A program made the position numbers and the translations under genes. From Apricaphanius iberus (taxonomy: Eukaryota; Chordata; Actinopteri; Cyprinodontiformes; Aphaniidae), in contig JAPXFQ010000166.1 in assembly GCA_028564705.1 (NCBI GenBank), forward strand, positions 2,108,001 to 2,172,000: a DNA stretch of 64,000 nucleotides, given 5' to 3'. The notes under the pieces were generated by a model. The model did no database searches, was not told where the DNA came from, and saw only the letters and a list, made by a program, of their open reading frames with translations. Shown piece after piece: positions 63,915 to 64,000 of this stretch (its first letter is position 1; each line of letters opens with the position of its first letter).

Positions 63915-64000
63915 GGGTGATGACAAAATCAGAATCTCATTGTAGTAGGAAACATGTTTGTTTACTATGCATATGATAATAAAGGTTTTGAATTTGAATT
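63915..64000 (+). mobile_element. LINE 3' end fragment, running off the window
   Basis: The text TCATTGTAGTAGGAAACATG, then ATGATAATAAAGG and TTTTGAATTTGAATT, is the tail of a fish LINE group that ends in a TTGAAT repeat. The window stops inside the tail. Only the 3' end is present. Confidence 0.5.

Noticed and set aside
1..64000. CRISPR array, tRNA or rRNA genes
   Set aside because: No regularly spaced repeats with unique spacers, and no cloverleaf or rRNA sequence recognised; the only tRNA-like B box is inside the SINE-like repeat at 16212.

Overview
The window is vertebrate nuclear DNA, most likely from a teleost fish. The evidence is an intron-rich zinc-finger gene with very long introns, many Tc1-like DNA transposon copies and LINE tails of fish type, and simple repeats such as (ATT)n and (GA)n. 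No bacterial, organellar or viral gene layout is present. I recognise families from memory only; no search was run.

The only host gene I can support is the 5' part of a zfhx3 (ATBF1-type) multi-zinc-finger homeobox gene on the minus strand. Four coding exons are visible: 55217-52701 (start codon at 55181), 52552-51973, 50001-49508 and 19214-18983. Their splice phases (0, 1, 0, 1) join without a break and give about 1262 residues. These are the N-terminal acidic, Gln-rich and His-rich regions plus the first block of C2H2 fingers. The homeodomains and the rest of the protein must lie on exons beyond position 1. Upstream 5' exons and the promoter lie beyond 64000 or are not recognisable. The introns here are: intron 1 (more than 8.8 kb in the window), intron 2 (148 bp), intron 3 (about 2.0 kb), intron 4 (about 30.3 kb) and intron 5 (more than 18.9 kb).

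Most of the rest is intron. Intron 4 carries a transposon-rich block at about 36.7-46 kb. It holds a nearly full-length but frame-broken LINE in the L2/CR1 style, antisense to the host gene; a Tc1-like element with clear terminal inverted repeats but a broken transposase; a PIF/Harbinger-type MITE with a TAA duplication; a fold-back element; and an older Tc1-like fossil. Other Tc1-like fossils lie near 6.1, 10.5, 22.5, 50.2 and 62.9 kb. hAT-like ends, a fish SINE-like repeat and LINE tails are scattered through the introns.

Between the repeats are several low-repeat stretches rich in homeodomain and SOX-like motifs. They look like candidate conserved non-coding regulatory elements, as expected around a developmental transcription factor, but this cannot be shown without alignment. 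I found no convincing undescribed system. The points most worth checking are the apparent loss of the first N-terminal zinc finger, the overlapping upstream ORFs at the start codon, the repaired-looking frame breaks in the LINE, and the intronic inverted-repeat structures.
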